A stretch of DNA of 64,000 bases. Source: Deroplatys truncata. Taxonomy: Eukaryota; Arthropoda; Insecta; Mantodea; Mantidae. Shown here one piece after another: positions 23,078 through 32,583 of the stretch (positions are counted from its first letter, which is position 1; every line of letters starts with the position of its first letter). Location: assembly GCA_030765065.1 (NCBI GenBank), contig CM060990.1, forward strand, positions 213,629,290 to 213,693,289, read 5' to 3'. The position numbers and the translations under genes were made by a program. The notes under the pieces are model-generated. The model did no database searches. It had not been told where the DNA came from and saw only the letters and a list, made by a program, of their open reading frames with translations.

Positions 23078-23990
23078 TTGAGGCCGTCAGGTGCAAAACT
23101 CGCCTTATCCAGGTAAAACGAATTTTCAGAAAACGTGAAAAACTAATATTAAGCAAATAGCAGAACATTTGAAAATTCTCTTAATGTTATAATGTCCGGC
23201 CTAGACCCTTAAAGATGCATGTATTCTCTTTAAAATCGGTCTCAAATAATATGGCGGTAAATAAAATTTAATTTTGGATAAGGCGTGTTTTGCACACAAC
23301 GGTAGTGGATTTGGCGAGTTTTGGCGGAAACACAATACTAAATTACAATTAAGTGCAATCATTTTCGCATTTACTTCTCAATATTTGTGTTTGACAATGT
23401 TAATAAATGACTTCTTACAGTATTTGTATTATTATAACCATTTCTGATTTCATTTTAGTTAAAAAGAACTAAATTTTCACACTTTTTCACCAATTTCGCA
23501 TAAGAATATCAATGAAGCACTCCTTTCATAGTTTGCTCACTAAAATTGACCAGTTTTCTATATCACATAAATCTTATGACTTGTAAAATTTACATATGCT
23601 TAAACTGTAATACTAATAACTAATGTTTAAAAACAAACATGAAATTCTAAGTTGTCCTTCCTCACTATCCAAGAAACTCTCACAAACGGCATCTATTTCT
23701 TCATCGTCATTGGCAATATTGTTTTAAATATTAAATTATTGTAAAATACAGGTTTTCACTTTCCTCCCAATTACCAAATCTTTTTTTAATAAATTTTTCA
23801 CATCCTTAACGTCTTCCTCCTTTACTTTTACACCTACATCCAAATTCCTTGAAATATGCATTTCTAAGGTTTTGTCTCGCTTTAGAATGGCCTTGCCTAC
23901 ACACAAATCCAACCGATAATTTGCCTTAGTCTCACTAGAACATTTCCTGAGGTAAAACGTTGTAAAATAATATGTTTAGATGCCTTAAAT

Positions 23991-25309
23991 TTAAAATTTC
24001 AGGATCCTGGTAACTTCAATATTTCCTCTACAACATACTTCCAATCTTTTACAGATACATCTGTCCCTAGCGCGATTAACTTTCCATGATTTTTTATAGA
24101 TTTCAAAACATTCTTCAGGCTTATTGGTAGTGCTTCTCATTCTTATTTCTTTCTCTATTTGCCCGAAAACATGATCGGGAGGGGTGAATGAATGGTCAGG
24201 AATAGGAAATATAATTTTTATCGCCTGCACGTTCTGCGGTGCTTGAATAGCAAGCCATTTATTATACATGCCTATCATAGTCGTGTTTTTATTTTGTACA
24301 CAGTAGGCATCTGCAAATAGCTTTACTTTCTTAACTCCAGAAAAATTCGATTTACACAGTTGACCGTATACTGCTGACACAATTTTGTTTGGAACTTTAG
24401 GACGTTCATTTTCTGTCCAAACAGAATTACAAACATTCTGATTTGTCATTGTTGTCTTGGATGAATCCTGCACAATAGAAAAGTTATACATATATAAGTA
24501 CCTGCTGTAATATGCTGCTTGATCCTGTACTTTTGACAAAACCACATTTTTCTGACAGTCAAATGAAAATGTTGCTACTTTATCATCTTCTTTCAGGAGA
24601 TCAAAATATGCCTTAGCTCTAAGTTTATGTATTCGTTTAGCTATCAGCAAACCAGAAAGTTTAGTTTTATCTGTTTCCAATTTTATTTTGTTATCATAAG
24701 AAAGACAAAGTGAGCATACACCAGAAACAGGACTTTTGAAGCCTATATTAAATTTTGCATTAAAAATATTACGAAAGAAACTCTTAGACACTTTCAAAGA
24801 ATTAGATACTTCTGCATTGCACATACGTTTCATTTTACTAATGCTTAATTCCCTTGGTAAGTATTGCGGTGTTGATGTTTTGCTCCTATAATAATGGACG
24901 TCAAGTACTTTAAACTTCTGTATGAATTTAATTACAGATTCTCCCTTATTACTATTTTTTGTGACACCCTGTCTCCACCTCGGAATTCCTTTGGCGCCAC
25001 TCCAGTTTCAAGGTGTCTTTTGTACTTTGTGTTTTGATATTTGCAAAAGTCCAGAAAAGTTTTCTGACACACCTGAACTGGCAGACCTTGTGCACGTTTC
25101 ACGTGATACTTTGTTGTAAAACCCTTCCGAGAATCATCTTTGACTGCACGCTGCCGTTTAGATATATCAGTTGAACAGTACGTCAGTATAACGCAGTCTT
25201 GTTTAAGTTTAGAACTGCAGCTGTAGAAGGCTTCGTGGAATTTCCTTATGTCCTTCTGTGTCAAGTTACTGCATTGGAATGACTTGCTGTTGTGATTGCA
25301 GGCAGGCAA
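23991..25309 (-). pseudogene. Transposase of the 23-26 kb element, one main frameshift
   Basis: The N-terminal part (25309-24955) reads LPACNHNSKSFQCSNLTQKD and then VQVCQKTFLDFC. After a frame change near 24960 (close to an A run), the frame reads VHYYRSKTS, QYLPRELSISKMKRM and on through 24833-23991. Core motifs are FSFDCQKNV, DQAAYYSRYLYMYNFSI, KLFADAYCVQNKNTTMIGM (about 24330-24270, the D-x-QNKN block) and PDHSFTPPDHVFGQIEKEIR. This arrangement of an Asp, a second Asp followed by QNKN, and HSF-PD-VFG is one I know from uncharacterised insect transposase-like proteins. The C-terminal end beyond 23991 is unclear. A candidate upstream N-terminal exon lies in 25412-25530. Confidence 0.7.
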
Positions 25310-25646
25310 GCGTGGGCCGAGGCTTGCCGAATGCCTTTAACAATTGAGACTGTATTGTAAACACATCTGATTATTCCTATATGAGTTATATCTGTCAACA
25401 ATAGAAGAATACTACTTAATTGCGATTCGATCACACATAACTTTCCCTGTTCTCTCTTTCACGTTTCGATTCACGGGATGCCCGTTTCCTAGTTCTACCC
25501 TTTCCACCAACTTCGGGATATCAGAGGACTCCATAATAACACGTCTGCACCTTAGACTAGTCAAAACTAAATTAAAAACAGTTGGAATCACACAGACTGC
25601 CAATGTAGGGAAACAGAGACGCGGAATTGCTATATTTCTTAGTGCT

Positions 25647-25931
25647 GGATAAGGCGACTTTTGCTCTTCACACCGCACAATTGTAGTGGAACAAGTATTG
25701 AATAAGGCAAGTTTTGCTCTGAATTGTAAGATGGATTGGACGAGTTCTGCGTCAACCGCCGCCATGGATTTGAAGAATTTTGCACTGAACAGCAGTTTTC
25801 GGGGCTCTTTTGAAGGTGTATTAGATGAGTTTTGTCGAAACCTAAAGTCACCAGTTCGTAGAGAACTGCGAGCAGTATTGAATCCCATGTCTAACTCAAT
25901 TTTTTTAATTTTTGGATAAGACGAGTTTTGC
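25647..25931 (+). repeat. Right-end subterminal repeat array
   Basis: Copies related to GGATAAGGCGAGTTTTGC begin at 25647, 25700, 25733, 25766, about 25819 and 25914. The spacings 25700-25733-25766 are exactly 33 bp. The left end has copies at 23093 (inverted), 23276 and 23307. Such arrays are usually transposase-binding sites. A minus-strand open frame of 173 codons (25933-25412) runs through them, probably by chance. Confidence 0.7.
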
Positions 25932-26399
25932 ACTTGACGGCCTCAATTGTGTCCTTGTATTCTAATAGCACAAGTGCTCAAAAGCATTTGCTTCCAAGAA
26001 AAACCCTGAAGTATTTGTTTTGAGTGCAATTAACAGTTTCAGTATGTGTTCTGAGGCTTTGAAATTTCAAAGAGATTGCAATCTTTCATGTCGGTTTTCT
26101 CCCATTTAAAATTTGTAGCAATTTAATGATACAAAATCCTTCGCTTAAAAGATACATTGTACAATAGTAATCAGTTACAGGATATTATAAGAAATGTATA
26201 GGTATTTAAATAAAATTATTCGGCTTTTCTGCAAAAACCAAAGGTTTTTAAGTACTGAGCACGTAATATTTTTAAAATGTATTAAAGTCTTTTAAGTCAA
26301 CATATATCATGATAAACATGAAGTTAATCATGATATATGATGAATCATTTGTAGAACACTTATGAAAATAGCTTACAGTGAGTAGAAGAAGTCTTAGAT

Positions 26400-26600
26400 G
26401 GCAGAACAGTGGTATGTAACTCAAAGATTGGTGGTTTGAATCCCCGGCATGGCATTGAATTCCTTGTCTGGATCTATACAGGATCATTCAAAACATCCCA
26501 TTCACTGAAATTAATTCAATCCTCAATGAAAAGATCCATGGATTCTTTACGTATACGGAATTTTGCCCAGGTAACACAAAGTGGTGGTTGTTTTACAATA
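26400..26600 (+). repeat. Possible tRNA-like SINE fragment
   Basis: GGTGGTTTGAATCCCCGGC is a good B box and is preceded by AGATGGCAGAACAGTGGTATG, a weak A-box candidate. The following 110 bp has no A-rich tail and no target duplication was found. A 13-bp hairpin (CATATATCATGAT with its complement) lies upstream at about 26300-26340. Confidence 0.3.
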
Positions 26601-26843
26601 AAAGAGTTTTTCGTTCTCACTTAACACTTTATCAACCAAACACGAGCGCAGAACTCCAGTTTGTTCATTTAATTCCTGTGTCTCTTTACACTTAGGTATT
26701 TGTAGTGCGTTTCACTTAATTGGCTGATTAGTTAATTCACTCATATCAATATTTGGGTATTAAAACCTTGTAATAAATATAATACTCTCTTCTCTAAATC
26801 AGCCACGGCGAAACGGTGTTTCGCGAGTTGATTTTCGCTTCAG

Positions 26844-28725
26844 TTGCCTTGCGCAATACCCCTCCGTAACTTCTCCCACTCTTCCTCGTGTCAGTGTGGT
26901 CAGTACTACGCCAAACAGTGGCGGCTCGCAATAGCGCTTGCAAAGCAAGTTTCGAAGAGCAGAAAATTTCTTCCGAAGTGGGAGGAGAACTTCTTCTTTA
27001 AGGATGGTGACAATGCAAAATGTTTAATATGTTCCAAGGTATTACGCGGAATAATGCAATTCAACATGAAACGCCATTACAATGCTTATCATTCAGAATA
27101 TGCCAAGTTACAATGTAAGTGAGTCTGTAATTATTACTACTATTATTATTAAACCTTTTATTTAATGATATTTTAATTCTTATTTAAGTTATAAGTCAGA
27201 TTGATAATTTTCAATATGTTCACAGGACACGCAAGAAATTTTGAAATGCATAGAAAACAATGGACCAAGACCAACCACAAAAACTCAAACCATTGCAGAT
27301 AAAATAAATCACGCTAGTTATATTGTAGCCTGGGTGATTGCAAAGGGCCTTAAGGCATTTCAGGAAGGAACATTTATCAAAACATGCTTAATAAAAATTG
27401 CTGGGGTTTTATGTCCTCAAGAGGTTCATAATTTTGAGTGTTTGCTTATTTCCCGACAAATCATTGCAGAGAACGTTAAAGTGCTTTCTACCGACGTAAC
27501 AGGGCAGATAGATTTGAAAATGACTGTAAAGTATTCTCTTGTACCGGACGAGAGTACAGATGTAACTGACACGGCCCAATTGGCCATTTTCATTCAAGGT
27601 GTTGATAAGGAACTAAATGTTGAAGAGTATTTGCTCTATTTAGTCCGTCTAAACGGCAGTAGTACTGGTGAGAGGGTATTCAAAGCTCTAAAAATTAGTA
27701 TTGAAAGACTTTGTTTACAGTGGTCAAAACAAGTATCAGTCGTAACAGACGGAGCAAAGGCCATGGTTAGGGTGCCAAGTCAGTTACACTACAATCAGTG
27801 ATTGATTGTGTTGTGAACAAAGTAAAAGGAAGTGCATTGAAACACCGACAGTTTCGAAATCTACTTAAAATATTGGATAATCATCTGAAGATATGAAGTA
27901 TTTGTGTGATGTTAGGTGGCTTAGCAGAGGCGCAATGTTTCGTCGGTTCTTCGACCTCAGAGATGTAATCGCCAGATTCACGAAAGATAAGGTAATTCAT
28001 TTTAACTTTACATTTACATTATTCCCATGTGCTTTAACGTCATGTTAGTCTAATTTTATTGTTTTCTTATTTTAGGGAATGGAATTCAGGAATTAAATAA
28101 CGAGGCCTGGGTCTGCGACTTAGCTTTCTTATGCGATATATTACTCGAGCTAAATACTACATTGCAAGGACGCAATCAAAATATGTTGATATGTATAGTT
28201 CAGTGCTGGCGTTCGTATACACACTTTCACTCTGGATAGATCACTTGAAAGAGTGGCAGTTATACTATTTTAGATGTTTAAATTCCCTTTAAAGTGTCTC
28301 CTTAGATAAATTCAGTCTTCATATTAGAACTCTCTTAACACTTAAAAGCGAATTTTGTGGCCACAGATTTCGTGATTTCAGGATTTTGAAAGGTGGTATA
28401 TTAGTGTATGCCAATCCATTAAAGGCATATGTAAGGAAGGCGAGAATAGATCTGCAAGAGGAGCTGATTCATTCACAATCTGACGAAAGGATTTAATAGG
28501 AGTGGAATGTTTTAAAATCTTATGCGGAATAAATATCCGAAGCTTCGATCATATGCGATTTCCATAGAAGTAATGTTCGGTACGACGTACGTCCGTGAAA
28601 AATTCTTTTCCAAGATGAAATTAGTAAAAAGCAAATGCAGATCCCGACCGTCGAAGAAATTACGACCAATTATGTCTAGCTGTAAACAACATCATTCCCG
28701 ATTTCGAATCTCTAATCATAAATGA
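26844..28725 (+). pseudogene. hAT-type transposase relic (GTF2IRD2/ZBED-like), with intron-like gaps
   Basis: The first block (about 26925-27113) has KFLPKWEENFFF and CLICSKVLRG...MKRHYNAYHSEY, a BED/C2H2-like zinc finger. The second (27241-27801) has ADKINHASYIVAWVIAKGL and then DESTDVTDTAQLAIFIQGVD and VVTDGAKAM, the hAT catalytic Asp regions in this GTF2I-repeat-domain-2-like group. Fragments follow: KYLCDVRWLSRGAMFRRFFD (27895-27955), WVCDLAFLCDILLELNTTLQ (28107-28165) and the C-terminal dimerisation part MFGTTYVREKFFSKMKLVKS (28573-28632). GT-AG gaps lie at 27115-27225 and about 27990-28076. Several frameshifts and stops make it inactive. Terminal repeats were not found. Confidence 0.75.
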
Positions 28726-28959
28726 CATCGGAAAAGCTTAATTTTCTTTAAATGCAATGTATAAAACGTCATTGAATCGGTTCGTTGTTTACCACTACCC
28801 CGTTCGCATTTCTCCTCCTTCCATAGCTTTATTATCCAGTTTGTATCAAGGTGTCTCGGGGCAGGCTTGCAATCTCGCCATGCCTGCAATACATTCTTCA
28901 GTTCTGTTCACTATCACCACTTCATATTTTCTAAATTACATTAAGCAAACACAGTAATA

Positions 28960-29408
28960 ACACAACCACACCAGGAGGAGTGAAGAGATACGGTAAGCTG
29001 CAGGTTACTCGTGGATAACAGAAAAGCTCATCATAACCTATTTCTTTCAGCGAACCCAGAATTACAGTGTGCAATACAACGCATTGCACCCGAGGCACTA
29101 AAGGAGGATAGGTTTTTATATATATATAAAGTAAGACATTGATATTGCTTTCAAAAGTTCAGCTATCTGTATTTGCAGAACCAAACCATTTCAATTTGCA
29201 CACAGATATTCGCCTTTCCATGCCATTGTTCTAAACCAGTGGTGGCGAAAGCGCGACTCGCGAGGCACTGTGACGCACAGGCGCAACTCCTTTTCTAGCC
29301 GTCTATTCATTTGTTTTCCATGTGCTGCTGAGTGCTGTACTGCGTGTTGCATATTGATGACTCGAGAGAGAAAGGCATTCTCGCCACCCTTGTTCTAGAC
29401 AACTGAGC
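28960..29408. other. Non-coding DNA
   Basis: Nothing recognisable was seen apart from a short (TA)n run near 29120. Confidence 0.4.
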
Positions 29409-29640
29409 TACCATGGCAACATGCCGATGCGACGTTAAACTCTCCAACAGACTCACATTTTTTCCAGTAAACCACAAGGCGTTTTCAAATTCGTTTTGAG
29501 ATAATGCACCCCAATGGCAACTTACAATACTATAAGTACCTTAAATGCGGGGCTACACAGTTAACCGTTATCAGAACAATCCGTGTCAATTGTTCTTCAC
29601 GCCTACCATGTATAGGCTAAAGTTGCCACAAGAGAGACAC
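29409..29640 (-). repeat. Second copy of the dispersed repeat next to SINE family 2
   Basis: It shares GAGCTACCATGGCAACATGC, CAGTAAACCACAA, CAATGGCAACTTA-type and CAGTTAACC words in order with 15160-15330. The B box is missing here, so the tRNA-like head is truncated. Confidence 0.55.
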
Positions 29641-30295
29641 AATTGGCAATATGCTACTTTTAGCAGAAATTATTACCTGCTATAATAATAATTTTTGCAA
29701 CTATTGAAGTTGATTATAATGCATTTAAACATTGTATGTGGTTTTTTAAGTATAAGCAGGAAATGGCCTAGCCTCTCTTCACCCCCAAAGCACTCTCATT
29801 ACTTGAGCTGCTGGTTGGAAAAAATTTTGATACACATTAGCAATTACTGACTAACATGTTAAAATTCCTCTAGGTATATTAGTAACAGTGGACCTACTGT
29901 CCATTCCAAACCAGAGTGCCTCTCCTATAAACAAACTCTTTGTATTATCCGCACGAAAGTAGTTCCCAATCACTGCTCCTTACAGCTGCTTCTTCCTCTC
30001 ACACATGCTTGCTGCATATTACAGTTGAACATTGTTTCAATCTATAAAAAGGCGCCCTGCGTGAAAATCGTAATTCAAAACGCAACCTGAAGTAACAATC
30101 GATTTTATAAGCATGCGGAAAATGAACATTTTACTTACGTTCATTGCAATCCTCAGGAAAATTTCAAAACCCTAATCCGAATCCTCCGAAAATGATTTAG
30201 TTGCCTTATTGGAATCAGAACTATCCTACAAGTTAATGAAACTCTTTTCCACAACACTGTTGCACACAAAACAAGTTCCACACTTTATTCACCTA
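29641..30295. other. Non-coding DNA
   Basis: No gene or repeat was recognised. Confidence 0.4.
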
Positions 30296-30517
30296 TTATG
30301 TCTGTTTACATTTCCTGCGTGCCTTGGTTACATTTGTTGCTGAAACGCCTATAAACACGAATGTTAGTGTCGTAATATCCACTATTGCAAGTGTCAGGTA
30401 TTTTTGTAATAGTGAGTTGAGCACATTAAATATTATTTCTTTTTCGCCACTTTTTAATGGTTTCCCATTTTTGTTTTCGAAGAGTTTATTTGCACTACAA
30501 ACTTCTTCCTCTGCCAT
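30296..30517 (-). CDS. Small unassigned ORF (73 aa), possible first exon or transposase N-terminus
   Basis: An ATG-started frame encodes MAEEEVCSANKLFENKNGKP and then LKSGEKEIIFNVLNSL. That helix-rich start resembles the N-termini of some insect transposase-derived DNA-binding proteins, but the rest (to a TAA) is hydrophobic and does not continue that pattern. It lies just upstream of the insertion point of LINE copy A. If real, it is more likely an exon or a relic than a complete protein. Confidence 0.25.
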   Translation of the reverse strand: MAEEEVCSANKLFENKNGKPLKSGEKEIIFNVLNSLLQKYLTLAIVDITTLTFVFIGVSATNVTKARRKCKQT

Positions 30518-31099
30518 GACAACTCAAACACTAACTGATAAAGTCACAAGATTTGGTCTGAGCTGAGCATGTGTGTGCTGGTGTATTATGAATGACTGTT
30601 CGCTCATCACATTTACTGTGTTACGCAGAGTATTCGAGAGGCAGCGAGAGGGAGAGGACACTGCAGCAGCGAGAGAAGAAGCGGAGAAAACAACAGCGAG
30701 CGGCGAGCGGCCGTCATACGGCCAGCCAGCAGTTCCAGCGCCTCTCCAGTGCCAGCGGTCTAACAGCTTAGCAGGGTAGAAAGACACGATCGTAGCCAAC
30801 AGTCTAACGACTGGTACCAAGGCGCCTTCGGGCAGATCCTCTGTCTTTCGGGCTTTTTAGCGCCCTCTATCTGTTCTTTTTCTTCTACTATCTCTATTTT
30901 CCTCTATTCTATCTAGTGTTAAGGTCCCGGCTAGGTTCCCTAGAGATAAGTTAGGCGCTGCTTGCTGTTGATATATAATCTGAGAGTGGTCCAATTAAAA
31001 GTATCACAGCAGCAGATTCACTAGGCTTTAATTCTCCTTCTTTTTCTTATCTTCTTTAGTCAGGCTACATCTAAGCAAACCTTTACATACACACTAGGA

Positions 31100-32581
31100 A
31101 TGGCTAAGGGCAGCAAGGCTACGACGACTACGAAACCGACGCTGTCACCAACACAGACGATGATGACTAGGAACAAGGCTTCCCAACCCAAGACTTCCAA
31201 CTCCTCAAATCCTACCAATCCCAAACCCAAAACTCCAAACCCTACACCTTCACCCGTGACTCCCACTAGCCCTAAACCTAAGTCAACCCCAACTTCACCT
31301 GCTCCTGCCAAACCTTCCTCTCCCAAACCCAGCACCTCCAAAGACACAAGACAAGACGCTACCAATACACAAACCCCTACCGAAATAGATCAGGAAAGGA
31401 GGACAAATATTGCGCCTGTATATGTTAGTAGGTGCCAGGCCGCGAAAATCCGCCAAATAATCACAGACTTTGACTTGACAGGCCCAACTAAATATGAATA
31501 CACGGTACACACAGCGCGCAACTCCGGTGATTTTTGCTTCAAGACGTTCTGCCTGAGTGACTACAAGAGACTTGTAGATTACCTCAAGGCACAAAGCGTA
31601 CAGCATTATCTGATCGCCCAAGTAACTGAAAGAACCGCTCGTTTTGTCATAAAAGGGCTGTACACTGAATTCACCGGGGACGAGATTAGGAAAGACCTGG
31701 AAAAATGCAGTTTTAATGCCATTAGGGCAGTCCAAATGCGAAAACACAACAGGCATAGGACCTCCCTGCCAATGTTCCTTGTGGAAATGCAGGACACCCA
31801 TGAATCTAGGAAAATTTTAAGCCTCCGCTTCTTGGCACACTTCAGAGTTACCGTAGAGGAGTATAGGGCCGCCGCAGAGCTGAAACAATGCGCACGTTGC
31901 CAAGGGTTTTGGCACGTGATGCGAGAATGTAGGTCCCCAAAACCCATCTGCGCCAAGTGTACAGGTTCCCACTTCTCAGGAACATGCAGCGTTCCTCCTA
32001 AGGAACGTAAATGCGTTTTATGTGGCGCTCAGGGCCATGGTGCAACTTGGCGCGGTTGCACCGCATACAACGCAGCATGTGCAAAGACCATGTCACGCCA
32101 AAAGCAACCTCCTAGGGATCCCCAGTTAGGAAGAACGCAAAGTAACTACGCTGAGGTTGCTAAAACGGAGTGGTGCACGAGAAACAGTAAAGGCCGGTCG
32201 CGTCCAGTCCCAGTAGAGGCACCCTCCGTGGTTGGGAACCCTCGGCTCACTACCGAGGAGGACCCAATCAGTGATGAGCGACACCCCCGACCAACACAAC
32301 AAGCTTCACCTTCGACTGCAGGACCCTCAAAGGCACAGGCGGTAGGGCCTCACCCTACCGCACCAGAGTCGCTCCCCCCACGGGAACTAGACCAAGGAAA
32401 AGTGAACATGGCACTGGTTAAACTAGTTACAACACTAGGCATACCAAAGAGAAATGCTAATTGGAAGAGAGTAGAGCTTCTCCTCTCCCAGCTCTGCGAG
32501 ATCTTTAGTCAACCGGGATCTGACATCATACAGGTAGCACACTTTCTTTCAGACTTTGTACAAGTTATCCGTATGCCTTAG
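31100..32581 (+). CDS. LINE copy A ORF1, Gag-like zinc-knuckle protein (493 aa)
   Basis: This is an intact frame from an ATG to TAG. Residues 1-95 are a low-complexity Pro/Ser/Thr/Lys-rich stretch. About 115-255 form the RNA-binding region of Jockey Gag proteins (TERTARFVIKGLYTEF, LPMFLVEMQ). At about 262-320 there are three Cys/His knuckles: CARCQGFWHVMREC, CAKCTGSHFSGTC and CVLCGAQGHGATWRGC. The C-terminal 170 residues are polar and proline-rich and end in a short helix. The product would bind LINE RNA and form the particle with ORF2. It stops 2 bases before the ORF2 ATG (TTAGTCATGG), consistent with reinitiation. It is probably still translatable. Confidence 0.85.
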   Translation: MAKGSKATTTTKPTLSPTQTMMTRNKASQPKTSNSSNPTNPKPKTPNPTPSPVTPTSPKPKSTPTSPAPAKPSSPKPSTSKDTRQDATNTQTPTEIDQERRTNIAPVYVSRCQAAKIRQIITDFDLTGPTKYEYTVHTARNSGDFCFKTFCLSDYKRLVDYLKAQSVQHYLIAQVTERTARFVIKGLYTEFTGDEIRKDLEKCSFNAIRAVQMRKHNRHRTSLPMFLVEMQDTHESRKILSLRFLAHFRVTVEEYRAAAELKQCARCQGFWHVMRECRSPKPICAKCTGSHFSGTCSVPPKERKCVLCGAQGHGATWRGCTAYNAACAKTMSRQKQPPRDPQLGRTQSNYAEVAKTEWCTRNSKGRSRPVPVEAPSVVGNPRLTTEEDPISDERHPRPTQQASPSTAGPSKAQAVGPHPTAPESLPPRELDQGKVNMALVKLVTTLGIPKRNANWKRVELLLSQLCEIFSQPGSDIIQVAHFLSDFVQVIRMP

Positions 32582-32583
32582 TC

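Larger units (their letters stand above)
23078..25946 (-). mobile_element. DNA transposon with subterminal repeat arrays
   Basis: The ends TTGAGGCCGTCAGGTGCAAA (23078) and TTTTGCACTTGACGGCCTCAA (25946) are inverted, and the match runs about 33 bp to TTATCCA. Internally, copies of GGATAAGGCGAGTTTTGC recur near both ends and a decayed transposase is encoded on the minus strand. Length is 2.87 kb. The target duplication is unclear because the ends are nearly palindromic with the flanks. Confidence 0.8.

Noticed and set aside
25412-25933. 173-codon minus-strand frame as a gene
   Set aside because: It runs through the subterminal repeat array of a transposon, and its repetitive residues follow the DNA repeat. 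Only its last part might be a transposase N-terminal exon.
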